From UBA1424 sp041669225 (lineage in GTDB: Bacteria; Bacillota_I; Bacilli_A; RFN20; CAG-826), in assembly GCA_041669225.1 (NCBI GenBank), contig JBAYBO010000040.1:1-9491 (forward strand): a stretch of 9,491 nucleotides of DNA, given 5' to 3'. Below the pieces are notes generated by a model. The model was given only the letters and a program-made list of their open reading frames with translations. It had not been told where the DNA came from and searched no databases. The first letter of the stretch is position 1. Every line of letters starts with the position of its first letter. Below, in pieces: positions 1-7,268 of the stretch. A program made the position numbers and the translations under genes.

Positions 1-1643
1 CGGGAAAGAGGGAGTGTATCGATGACGGGATTACTAATCTTTTCATGACCATTTCGAAGTAAAGCTTCGTTGAGAAAGCCAATATCGAATTCAGCATTAT
101 GCGAGACGAGAATCGCACCTTTAAGAAAATCTTTTATCTTAGTAATAACTTCTTTTTCTTGGGGAGCATCTTTTACCATATCATCGGTGATTCGTGTCAT
201 CTCAGTGATTTTCTTAGGAATCAGGCGACCTGGATTCATAAAAAGGTCAATCGTATCGACAATCATTCCTTTTTCAAAACGCGTGGCTCCAAATTCGATA
301 ATGCGGTCATACTTCGAGGAAAGGCCAGTCGTTTCAAAGTCGAAACAAACATAAGTGGCGTCATGTAGGGTTTGGTCACTGGGATTATATATATATCTTA
401 GGTTATCATCAACCATATAGAGTTCGGCACCATAAATCATCTTTATTCCTTGCGCTTTTGCTTCTTTTTGGGCATCTGGATATCCTTGGACAACGCCATG
501 ATCAGTAATGGCGATAGCTTTGTGTCCCATCGACTTAGCGACTTTGACATATTTTTCAATTTCACCAACGCCATCCATATTTGACATTTTGGTGTGCAAA
601 TGGAGTTCAACGCGCTTTTCATCTTCCGGGTCTTTGCGAAGAGGTTTAGAAGGTAAAATATCAAGACGATGTCCTGTCACATTTAATTCACTATTAAATT
701 TATCTGATTGCACCTCGCCTAAAACGCGAATGTTCATACCGATTTTAAAACCATCGAAATTGTCACCTTCTCCGCTTTTTGAACCAAACATTTTGACAAA
801 GATGGCGTGCTTATCATCACCGACGCCGAGGGTTAAAAAATTACGACCATTAGCAAAAATACGCTTATCATGACTGAATATCCTACCGACAAAATCGACT
901 TTTTGCCCTTCGGCGATAATATCTCCGATGCTATCAATAATTGTATAATTTCCGCGATAACTTCGATTCTGGGTTTTACGGTCGATAACCATTTGCTTTT
1001 TGTTTCGCCGCGCGATGGAGAGACTCTTTTTTTCGACATCAGCAAGTTCTTCTTTATGCAGCTCTTCGGTTGATTTGGGCTCACGATAATAAGTCGTCTC
1101 TTCTTCGTCGTCTTCAGACGATTCAATTTCTTCAACAACTTTTTCAGCTTGTTTCGTCAATGCTTCGAGTTTACTTGCTGATACTGTAATGGTTTTTTCT
1201 ATTTCCACAAACTCATCGAAAATTAAGAATTCATAGCAAAGAAAATGGAAAAAATTCTTCAGTTCTAACATAATCGGTGCAAAATTATCGCGTTTTTGCT
1301 CATTATTAAAAGTTAAGACGATGTTTCCGTGATCATCGCGAAGTTCAAATGGCGGGGCCGCTCGGTAGTTGGCGCGATACCAGTTTTCAATAACGTGAAT
1401 AGCATCATAAAAAGTCGGCTTTTCCTTGTATGAGAAAGTGATTGTATAAGGGTAAGTAATCTTACTCAAACCCCGTTGGAATCGTTCAAGGAGATGATAT
1501 TGCCATGGTGTGTCTTTAACAATCGCCATATCGACCTGTGTCCTATCAATCGTGTTCATACTAACAAGATCAAAATCTAAATCAAAAATCTCGACATCAA
1601 CAATGTCCAACGAATTTAAGAATCGAATCATCTTCTTGTTCAT
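1..1643 (-). CDS. polC: DNA polymerase III PolC-type alpha subunit, N-terminal part (runs off window edge)
   Basis: This is the replicative polymerase of low-GC Gram-positives, with a built-in 3'-5' proofreading exonuclease. About 547 codons are present, of a usual ~1,400-1,450; the end lies beyond base 1. Visible domains in order are an N-terminal domain (~1-165), an acidic linker (~168-185, many Glu/Asp), an OB-fold (~248-330), the first half of the PHP domain (HLHT at 348-351, ITDHG at 379-383), and a DEDDh exonuclease inserted in PHP. The exonuclease shows Exo I DFETTG (D435, E437) and Exo II SHNAEFD (514-520); Exo III and the polymerase domain are outside the window. The OB-PHP-exonuclease-in-PHP layout separates PolC from DnaE. 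The start ATG at 1643 is supported by AAAGG (1649-1653), which overlaps the rseP stop codon; the gap to rseP is 8 nt. It probably belongs to the uppS-cdsA-dxr-rseP transcription unit. proS is not interposed. The reading frame is intact throughout. Confidence 0.96.
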   Translation of the reverse strand, partial: MNKKMIRFLNSLDIVDVEIFDLDFDLVSMNTIDRTQVDMAIVKDTPWQYHLLERFQRGLSKITYPYTITFSYKEKPTFYDAIHVIENWYRANYRAAPPFELRDDHGNIVLTFNNEQKRDNFAPIMLELKNFFHFLCYEFLIFDEFVEIEKTITVSASKLEALTKQAEKVVEEIESSEDDEEETTYYREPKSTEELHKEELADVEKKSLSIARRNKKQMVIDRKTQNRSYRGNYTIIDSIGDIIAEGQKVDFVGRIFSHDKRIFANGRNFLTLGVGDDKHAIFVKMFGSKSGEGDNFDGFKIGMNIRVLGEVQSDKFNSELNVTGHRLDILPSKPLRKDPEDEKRVELHLHTKMSNMDGVGEIEKYVKVAKSMGHKAIAITDHGVVQGYPDAQKEAKAQGIKMIYGAELYMVDDNLRYIYNPSDQTLHDATYVCFDFETTGLSSKYDRIIEFGATRFEKGMIVDTIDLFMNPGRLIPKKITEMTRITDDMVKDAPQEKEVITKIKDFLKGAILVSHNAEFDIGFLNEALLRNGHEKISNPVIDTLPLS

Positions 1644-1651
1644 CTAAACCT

Positions 1652-2950
1652 TTAGAACAATCCCACAATATCTTTAATCGTTATAAAAATCATCAATCCA
1701 AATAACAAGACTAAGCCAATTGCGGAAATAATAGCTTTGACTTTCGTCGGAACTTTTTTTCTCGTAATCGCTTCAACAGCTGTCACCAATAACTGCCAGC
1801 CATCAAGACCAGGGAAAGGAAGTAAATTAAAGATAGCGAGGTTAACCGAAATTAAACCCCATAGATATAAGTAACTGGCAAAGCCAAAGTCAGCGAGAAT
1901 CGTCGAAGAAGTGGAAAAGATACCAACAATTCCCGATACTTCACCGCTCCCGGTAAAAAGCATGCCAATACCACGGACGACCGCTGTATTCGCATAAGCG
2001 AAATCATTCCATGTGGCTTTTAATGCTTCACCGAAACCGCGCCATTGTTTAGTAAAATTAAAGGTCATCCCTAGACTTTCAAAAGCTAAAGGTTCGTTGA
2101 GACCAGGCGAATAAACCGTAAAGGTTAAATCATGATAAGTTTGATCAGTCGCCTGACCTTCTTCATTGACCGTATATGTCGAAATGGTAGCGACAAAAGA
2201 ATCGTCAATGGCAAAATCATTTGCCGTGTAAACCTTCGTGAAATCTGGAATATAACTTATTTTCCCTTCATCGAGAAGAGTGATGTAGCCTGCATCAACT
2301 TCAGCAGCAATCGCCGCTTCTTTATCAGTAAATGGCAAAAATAATTTAATACCATCTTCTAAATTGGGATTATCGCGGACTTTGTTTGGCAAAAAGCCTA
2401 GAACATAGTTGTTGCCATTAAACATCACTTCGCTATCGATAATTAAGGTTTGCCTTTCATTATGAATAAAATTTACATAGCCAAGACGATCACCAGTGCG
2501 AATTCCGGATTCATAAGCTTGGGAAGTTTCGCTAATAACGGTTTCACCTTCGAAGTAGTAGTAAGGAAGCGCGGTGTTAGCAACGAAAAATAATGTCATG
2601 CCTAGCACCATATTTAAGACGATACCAGCTGACAAGATAACTGCTCTTTTCCATTTCTTGATGCCTTCAAGGCTTCGTTCTTCGCCAATGACGACACCAT
2701 CAGGAAGTTCAACGCCTTCGCCATACATCATCACATAGCCGCCAAGGGGAATGGCGCCAATCGAAAACGTCGTTTCCCCGCCTTTTTTCTTCCGTTTAAA
2801 AAGTTTGGGACCAAAGCCAATTGAAAACTCAACACAATACACCTTGAATAACTTCGCGGTCATAAAATGACCGAGCTCGTGAATTGTGATTAAAACACCG
2901 AGCGAAATAAGAAAGAGGACGAGATTGAGAATGAATGTTAATACTTGCAT
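1652..2950 (-). CDS. rseP: Site-2 protease family intramembrane zinc metalloprotease RseP/RasP
   Basis: This membrane protease of the S2P (M50) family cleaves transmembrane substrates such as anti-sigma factors or signal-peptide remnants. Its length (432 aa) is normal for the family. Seen: a first membrane segment (~5-23) running into the zinc motif HELGH (24-28), a beta-loop region ending IPLGGYV (67-73), a second segment (~103-125), a third (~355-375) flowing into NLLPFPGLDG (375-384, zinc-ligand Asp383), and a last segment (~405-428). SGIVGI (339-344) corresponds to the family's SGPVGI. Residues ~135-300, where a PDZ domain is expected, begin PDZ-like (AYESGIRTGDRL, 145-156) and then diverge. 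LDG is followed by W rather than the common GR, and the usual AGP motif reads AGI (108-110). The start lies 1 nt after the dxr stop and has only a weak AGG ribosome binding site. The substrate cannot be read from this sequence. Confidence 0.93.
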   Translation of the reverse strand: MQVLTFILNLVLFLISLGVLITIHELGHFMTAKLFKVYCVEFSIGFGPKLFKRKKKGGETTFSIGAIPLGGYVMMYGEGVELPDGVVIGEERSLEGIKKWKRAVILSAGIVLNMVLGMTLFFVANTALPYYYFEGETVISETSQAYESGIRTGDRLGYVNFIHNERQTLIIDSEVMFNGNNYVLGFLPNKVRDNPNLEDGIKLFLPFTDKEAAIAAEVDAGYITLLDEGKISYIPDFTKVYTANDFAIDDSFVATISTYTVNEEGQATDQTYHDLTFTVYSPGLNEPLAFESLGMTFNFTKQWRGFGEALKATWNDFAYANTAVVRGIGMLFTGSGEVSGIVGIFSTSSTILADFGFASYLYLWGLISVNLAIFNLLPFPGLDGWQLLVTAVEAITRKKVPTKVKAIISAIGLVLLFGLMIFITIKDIVGLF

Positions 2951-2951
2951 G

Positions 2952-4097
2952 TTAATTACCTAATTCTTTTCTAAGATGAAGGCGCGTTTGTTTGTCCGCC
3001 TTGATGACATTTTGAATCGTTTGTCTTTTAACTTTAACATAGTTAAGCTCTTTTGCAATTATTTCAGAAATTGCTAGAAAGGGGATGCGGTTTTCCAAAA
3101 AGGCGTATACCGCGACTTCGTTGGCAGCATTTAAAACTGCCAAAGCCGTTCCACCAATATTTAAAGCTTTTTTTGCTAAGGCCACACACGGATATTTAGT
3201 AGCATCGAATTCATGAAAATGATAATCGCTTAGTTGCTTTAATGATTTGATTTTCGTGCATTCAAATTGGTGTTTTCCTTCAAACAAGGCATAAGTAATT
3301 GGCACGCGCATATCAGGGTAGCTAATATCGGTGAGATAGCTTCCGTCTTCTAACCTAACTAATGAATGAACGTGACTCTCGTCATGCATCAAGATTTCGA
3401 TATCTTCAAGTTTGTAACCAAATAAATAATAAGCTTCGATAATTTCAAAACCTTTATTCATCATTGTGGATGAATCAATTGTAATCTTCGCACCCATTTG
3501 CCAGGTTGGATGTTTTAAGGCATCTTCGGCTTTAACATTTGTTAACTGCTCTTTTTTTAAAGTGCGAAAAGCCCCACCAGATGCTGTCAAAATAAGTTTC
3601 CTCACTTGCTCTTTTGCCGCCTGATTCAGACATTTTGCTAATGCAACATGCTCGGAATCGATTGGAAAAATCTTGCCATATCCTTTTTTTAGAAGACGAT
3701 TAACAATCTCACCTCCGACAACTAAACTCTCTTTGTTGGCGAGACAAATCGTCGCTTTCTTTTTTAAGGCGGCAATGGTCGGTGGAAAGCCGGCAAAACC
3801 GACGAGAGCATTAACGACTAAATCATAATCTGCCTTTGTCACGATTCTAATTAAGCCCTCATCACCACTAAAAAATGTAATTCCAGAATGTTGTTTTTGT
3901 AAAATGTCGATGTATTCATAATGCTTAACACAGACGAACTTGACACTCGGATGTTGACGAATAATTGTTGAAACCGTATCAACTTTTTCGCCGACAGAAA
4001 AGGCCACTAATTCAAACTGTCCACTATTTGATTTAATAACATCAAGAGTTTGCTGACCAATGCTTCCTGATGCCCCTAGTAAAAGGACGCGTTTCAT
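2952..4097 (-). CDS. dxr: 1-deoxy-D-xylulose 5-phosphate reductoisomerase (MEP pathway)
   Basis: Dxr (IspC) rearranges and reduces 1-deoxy-D-xylulose 5-phosphate to 2-C-methyl-D-erythritol 4-phosphate with NADPH. It is the committed step of the non-mevalonate isoprenoid route. From this start the protein is 381 aa, normal for the family. Motifs (numbered from this start): NADPH-loop GASGSIG (8-14), NKESL (121-125), metal-binding IDSEH (146-150; D147, E149), LTASGG (170-175), HPTWQMG (196-202), the third metal-ligand region MMNKGFE (212-218, E218), and PDMRVPI (261-267). An in-frame ATG at 4112 would add MGFFL, but it has no ribosome binding site. The ATG at 4097 forms an ATGA overlap with the cdsA stop and places the NADPH loop at its usual distance from the N-terminus, so I prefer it. 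It lies between cdsA and rseP (1-nt gap). Its product ultimately feeds the UppS encoded upstream. Confidence 0.95.
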   Translation of the reverse strand: MKRVLLLGASGSIGQQTLDVIKSNSGQFELVAFSVGEKVDTVSTIIRQHPSVKFVCVKHYEYIDILQKQHSGITFFSGDEGLIRIVTKADYDLVVNALVGFAGFPPTIAALKKKATICLANKESLVVGGEIVNRLLKKGYGKIFPIDSEHVALAKCLNQAAKEQVRKLILTASGGAFRTLKKEQLTNVKAEDALKHPTWQMGAKITIDSSTMMNKGFEIIEAYYLFGYKLEDIEILMHDESHVHSLVRLEDGSYLTDISYPDMRVPITYALFEGKHQFECTKIKSLKQLSDYHFHEFDATKYPCVALAKKALNIGGTALAVLNAANEVAVYAFLENRIPFLAISEIIAKELNYVKVKRQTIQNVIKADKQTRLHLRKELGN

Positions 4098-5125
4098 AAG
4101 AAAAAATCCCATCCATTATTAATAAAAATAATGAGAGTGGCAATTATAATCGCGGCAAACAAAGCTGAATCAAGACGATCCAAAACTCCGCCATGACCCT
4201 TTAAAAGGGTGCCAAAATCTTTGATTTCATAATGACGCTTGACTGAACTCAAAGTGAAATCACCAAGATTTCCAATAATGGGCATGGCTAGTGATAGAAG
4301 AACGATCCAATACCACTTGTCAGGAGTTAAAAAGGGCAGGATGGGATAGTCTAAAAAACCGACGAGTAAAGCAAAACCCATCGATATTAAGAAGCTGAGG
4401 AGAATACCGCCAAAAAAACCTTCCCACGTTTTCTTCGGGGAAATACGCGGATTCACTTTATTGCGGCCAAAAAGAACTCCGATAAAATAAGCGCCGATAT
4501 CATTGACCATTACTCCGATTGCTAGATATAGAAGCAAAAATGACGATTGGAGATATTTAAAAATCGGAATAGTAATATCGACTCCGCTATCAATTGCGCC
4601 AAAGGCGAATTTAGAATATGGATAGTAACGCATAAATAAAAGCGACTGCATGCCTAGAGCGACGACGACAATCATCGTAAATAAGTAACTGGCATCATGA
4701 ATCGTAAATTTTTCATTTGCTAGAACAACGAAGAAAAAGACACCAGCGGCCACAGCAATGGCAATTGTTGAAACGGAAAGTGTGCTAAAGCCTTTTTCAA
4801 TTGCAAACACATAGTCTTGAGGTGAATCACGAAACTGAAGTACTTGGTTTTTAATAAATACCCAATACACAAGTGAAAACATGATCACAAAGCAAAAAAT
4901 GTAAATAAATAATGAGAAGCGTCTAATACGTTCAACGGAAACAATTTCATGAGTGGCGATGGCGACGACAATAAAAATCAGTGCAAAATAAAACCAGCCA
5001 CCAACAAAAGCGCAAGGGAGGCAAATCAAAGCTAAAACAATCGAGGTAATGATTCTCGTCTTCATTGATGCCTTAGTATCGGGCGTCAATTCATTTGGAG
5101 TAATTTTATACATGTTGTTATTCAT
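4094..5125 (-). CDS. cdsA: Phosphatidate cytidylyltransferase (CDP-diacylglycerol synthase)
   Basis: This integral membrane enzyme makes CDP-diacylglycerol from phosphatidic acid and CTP, the branch point to phosphatidylglycerol and cardiolipin. Multiple hydrophobic segments fill the 343 residues, longer than the ~270-285 of B. subtilis or E. coli enzymes. NDIGAYFIG (208-216) and RISPKKTWEG (227-236) match the catalytic region. The C-terminal family signature runs 293-319 (SSVKR, KD 302-303, HGG 311-313, DRLD 316-319). The position before GHGG, usually Pro, is Lys309. The N-terminus has a ~20-residue hydrophilic extension before a second candidate Met21 (ATG at 5065, AAGG upstream). The ATG at 5125 has a much better GGAGG and is chosen. 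It overlaps uppS by 8 nt and dxr by 4 nt, implying translational coupling. Confidence 0.93.
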   Translation of the reverse strand: MNNNMYKITPNELTPDTKASMKTRIITSIVLALICLPCAFVGGWFYFALIFIVVAIATHEIVSVERIRRFSLFIYIFCFVIMFSLVYWVFIKNQVLQFRDSPQDYVFAIEKGFSTLSVSTIAIAVAAGVFFFVVLANEKFTIHDASYLFTMIVVVALGMQSLLFMRYYPYSKFAFGAIDSGVDITIPIFKYLQSSFLLLYLAIGVMVNDIGAYFIGVLFGRNKVNPRISPKKTWEGFFGGILLSFLISMGFALLVGFLDYPILPFLTPDKWYWIVLLSLAMPIIGNLGDFTLSSVKRHYEIKDFGTLLKGHGGVLDRLDSALFAAIIIATLIIFINNGWDFFL

Positions 5126-5885
5126 TTTTTAATCCTCCGAAACGACGATTGCGGCTTTCATATTCTTTTAGACAATCGATCAAGGCTTGGCGATTGAAAT
5201 CTGGCCAATGGACTTTAGGAAAAACAAATTCAGCATAGGCGTTTTGCCAAAGTAAAAAATTCGACAAGCGGTATTCACCGCTCGTGCGAACCATCAAGTC
5301 AACCGGTGGAAGTCCGGCAGTATATAAGTGGTCCGCCATTACTTCTTCATTGATATCATGCAAATTTAGACTGCCGGTTTTAACTTTTTGAGCGATAAGT
5401 TTCGTCGCCCTGACGATTTCTTGTTGACCCCCATAGTTTAAGCAGATGTTCATCACATGCTTGTTTAAATGCTTAGTGGCATCAATCGCATCAGCAATGG
5501 TTTTTTGCGTTTTTAAGGGTAAGCGGCTGACGTCACCAGAAACCATGACTTTGACGCCATCGCGAATCAAAGTCTGCAATTCACGTTTAAAAAAGAGATC
5601 GAGATAATTAAAGAGATGATTAATTTCAGCTTTGGGACGCTTCCAGTTTTCAGTAGAAAAAGCATACAGGGATATAACTTGAATATTAAATTCCATGCAT
5701 GAATTCAAAACATCGATGATACGTTCACAAGCTTCTTTATGACCAAGATGGCGGGGAAGGCCACGCGATTTAGCCCAGCGGCCATTGCCATCCATGATAA
5801 AAGCCACATGATTAATTGGCTTCTGGAGTTGGAAGGCCTCGTTTATATCAATATTTTTCTTCGAAACCATACAATAAGTATACAT
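5118..5885 (-). CDS. uppS: Undecaprenyl diphosphate synthase (cis-prenyltransferase)
   Basis: UppS adds eight isopentenyl diphosphates in cis to farnesyl diphosphate, giving the C55 lipid that carries peptidoglycan and wall-polymer precursors; it is a cytosolic, membrane-associated homodimer. The 255 residues carry all family motifs: MDGNGRWA (31-38, catalytic Asp32), FSTENW (76-81), GDVSRLP (117-123), NYGG (150-153) and RTSGEYRLSNF (200-210), with length normal for the family. The start is uncertain. The ATGs at 5885 and 5870 both lack a ribosome binding site. A -10-like TATACT (5877-5882) lies just before the second, so the real product may start there (250 aa), possibly on a leaderless message. 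It is the first gene after the frr terminator and overlaps cdsA by 8 nt. Confidence 0.94.
   Translation of the reverse strand: MYTYCMVSKKNIDINEAFQLQKPINHVAFIMDGNGRWAKSRGLPRHLGHKEACERIIDVLNSCMEFNIQVISLYAFSTENWKRPKAEINHLFNYLDLFFKRELQTLIRDGVKVMVSGDVSRLPLKTQKTIADAIDATKHLNKHVMNICLNYGGQQEIVRATKLIAQKVKTGSLNLHDINEEVMADHLYTAGLPPVDLMVRTSGEYRLSNFLLWQNAYAEFVFPKVHWPDFNRQALIDCLKEYESRNRRFGGLKNE
5134..5138 (-). promoter_or_regulatory. Ribosome binding site of cdsA inside uppS
   Basis: GGAGG within the final uppS codons lies 8 nt before ATG 5125. It decides for the longer cdsA start over the internal ATG at 5065. Confidence 0.75.
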
Positions 5886-5905
5886 TGTGGGGGCGCACTA
5901 TAAAA
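5877..5905 (-). promoter_or_regulatory. Possible promoter for uppS-cdsA-dxr-rseP-polC
   Basis: A -10-like TATACT (5877-5882) has a poor -35 (TTTTAT, 5900-5905) at 17 nt. An alternative is TTGATT (5907-5912) with CACAAT (5884-5889), also at 17 nt. Some promoter is expected because a terminator isolates this unit. The exact site is uncertain. Confidence 0.3.
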
Positions 5906-5932
5906 GAATCAATCGGCAAAATCTTTTTATAT

Positions 5933-5961
5933 AAAAAAGAAAGAGCGGATTAACCGCCCTT
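5933..5961 (-). terminator. Intrinsic terminator after frr
   Basis: On the minus strand an 8-bp GC-rich stem AAGGGCGG / CCGCTCTT (arms 5954-5961 and 5941-5948, one G-U pair, 5-nt loop) is followed by TCTTTTTT (5933-5940). It overlaps the frr stop codon and should end the rpsB-tsf-pyrH-frr transcripts. Confidence 0.82.
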
Positions 5962-6505
5962 ATATTGACATGATTTCTTTTTCTTTTCCAGCAAGGACTT
6001 CTTCAATCTTTTTGTTCGATTCATCCGTCACTTTTTGAATATCGTTTTCGATCCGTTTCTTTAAATCATCACTATAATCTTCGGAGCCTTTTATAAAATC
6101 GACATATTCGCGGCGAATGTTGCGAACGGCGACTTTTGATTCTTCAGAATATACTTTTGCGCGCTTGACTAGATCCTTGCGGGTCTCTTCGTTTAAAGCG
6201 GGTATGATGAGGCGGATTTGATCGGCATCAACGATAGGATTGATACTTAAATCACTCGTGCTAATCGCCGAAACGATTGAACGAATATCACCGCGGTCAT
6301 ATGGCTTAATTAGCAATTGACGCGGTTCAGGAATGGAAATTGAAGCAATTTGCGCGACAAGAATTTTGTCACCATAATATTCGACTTCAATGCGGTCAAG
6401 AAGGGCGGCATTTGCCCGTCCAGTTCTTAAAGTGTTGAGGTTTGCTTTGAAGACTTGAATTGTCTTCTCCATCCGATCGAGGGCTTCAAGGGCTAGTTCA
6501 TCCAT
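5960..6505 (-). CDS. frr: Ribosome recycling factor
   Basis: RRF, with EF-G, splits the post-termination ribosome so that subunits can be reused; it is cytosolic. The 181 residues are close to the usual ~185. The N-terminal helix carries the signature LNTLRTGRANAALLD (23-37). The middle carries the conserved DADQIRLIIPALNEETRKDL (93-112), the second half of which leads into the long C-terminal helices, rich in Lys and Glu, that complete the three-helix bundle. The ATG at 6505 is served by AAAGGA, which overlaps the pyrH stop with 8-nt spacing. The gap to pyrH is only 5 nt, so the two are co-transcribed. An intrinsic terminator overlaps its stop codon. Confidence 0.97.
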   Translation of the reverse strand: MDELALEALDRMEKTIQVFKANLNTLRTGRANAALLDRIEVEYYGDKILVAQIASISIPEPRQLLIKPYDRGDIRSIVSAISTSDLSINPIVDADQIRLIIPALNEETRKDLVKRAKVYSEESKVAVRNIRREYVDFIKGSEDYSDDLKKRIENDIQKVTDESNKKIEEVLAGKEKEIMSI

Positions 6506-6510
6506 GGAAA

Positions 6511-7230
6511 TTATCCTTTCTTAACGATAGTACCGATTTTTTCTCCATTTAGAATGCGGAGAAAGTTGTTCGTGTCATTCATATTAAAAACATGAATAAT
6601 AATATCTTCATATTGTATCATGCTAACAGCGGTTTGGTCCATTACTTGTAGGTTTCTTGAGAGTAATTCACCAAAGGTGATTTCAGGAATAAAATTCGCT
6701 TGTGCATTTGTCCGCGGGTCAGCGTCAAAGACGCCATCAACGCCATTTTTAGCCATCAAAATGGCATCGGCTTCAATTTCGATCGCTCGTAATGTTGCCG
6801 TCGTATCAGTCGTGAAGAATGGATTGCCGGTACCACCTCCAAAGATGACGACGCGACCTTTTTCCATATGCGAAATAGCCCGTTTTTTAATGTAAGGCTC
6901 ACTCACTGCTTTGACTTCAATCGCTGACATCACACGGCATTCAAGTCCAGTCTTTTCAATCGCGCTTTGAAGGGCTAAGGCATTAATAATTGTACCGAGC
7001 ATTCCCATATAGTCGGCCGTGCTTCTTTCGATACCAATTTGTTCGGCGAGTTTACCACGCCAAATATTGCCGGCACCAACGACAATCGCGATTTGAACAC
7101 CTTGTTCATACATTGATTTAATTGCTGTAGCAACGATATCTAAGTGCTTAGCATCAAGTATGAGTTTTTGGTGGCTATCCGATAGGGCTTCGCCAGATAA
7201 TTTGAGTAGGATTCGTTTGTAGTTTGTCAT
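6511..7230 (-). CDS. pyrH: UMP kinase (uridylate kinase)
   Basis: PyrH phosphorylates UMP to UDP with ATP, the bacterial-type hexameric enzyme of the amino-acid-kinase fold that commits pyrimidine nucleotides to RNA, DNA and sugar-nucleotide synthesis. The 239 residues are of normal length. Motifs: LKLSGEAL (9-16, phosphate-binding Lys), GAGNIWRG (52-59; the first Ala replaces the more common Gly), ADYMGMLGT (72-80), GTGNPFFTTDTTA (133-145) and KNGVDGVFDADP (161-172). The start ATG has AAGGAG five bases upstream. It follows tsf by 36 nt containing a hairpin and U-run, and leads directly into frr. This tsf-pyrH-frr linkage is widespread in bacteria. Confidence 0.97.
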   Translation of the reverse strand: MTNYKRILLKLSGEALSDSHQKLILDAKHLDIVATAIKSMYEQGVQIAIVVGAGNIWRGKLAEQIGIERSTADYMGMLGTIINALALQSAIEKTGLECRVMSAIEVKAVSEPYIKKRAISHMEKGRVVIFGGGTGNPFFTTDTTATLRAIEIEADAILMAKNGVDGVFDADPRTNAQANFIPEITFGELLSRNLQVMDQTAVSMIQYEDIIIHVFNMNDTNNFLRILNGEKIGTIVKKG

Positions 7231-7244
7231 AAGATCTCCTTAAG

Positions 7245-7268
7245 AAAAAACACTCTTAAAGAGTGTTT
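7245..7268 (-). terminator. Intercistronic hairpin plus U-tract between tsf and pyrH (probable partial terminator)
   Basis: A near-perfect 21-nt inverted repeat (7248-7268, arms of 8-10 bp, only three G-C pairs) overlaps the tsf stop and runs into six T on the minus strand (7245-7250). No room or recognisable promoter exists before pyrH. It is therefore more likely a leaky terminator/attenuator or a 3'-end stabilising element than a complete stop. Confidence 0.65.

Noticed and set aside
387..398. TATATATATA run as a promoter or origin-like element
   Set aside because: It lies within the PolC frame and encodes an ordinary Arg-Tyr-Ile-Tyr-Asn stretch; no companion elements are present.
508..873. 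Plus-strand open frames opposite polC, and short minus-strand frames at 443-664 and 833-1138
   Set aside because: They overlap the continuous PolC frame, which carries conserved OB, PHP and exonuclease motifs throughout; these are out-of-frame shadows.
4094..4097. TGA at the end of cdsA read as tryptophan (genetic code 4)
   Set aside because: The TGA coincides with the ATGA overlap with dxr, CdsA ends at a normal place after its signature, and tryptophans in all genes use TGG.
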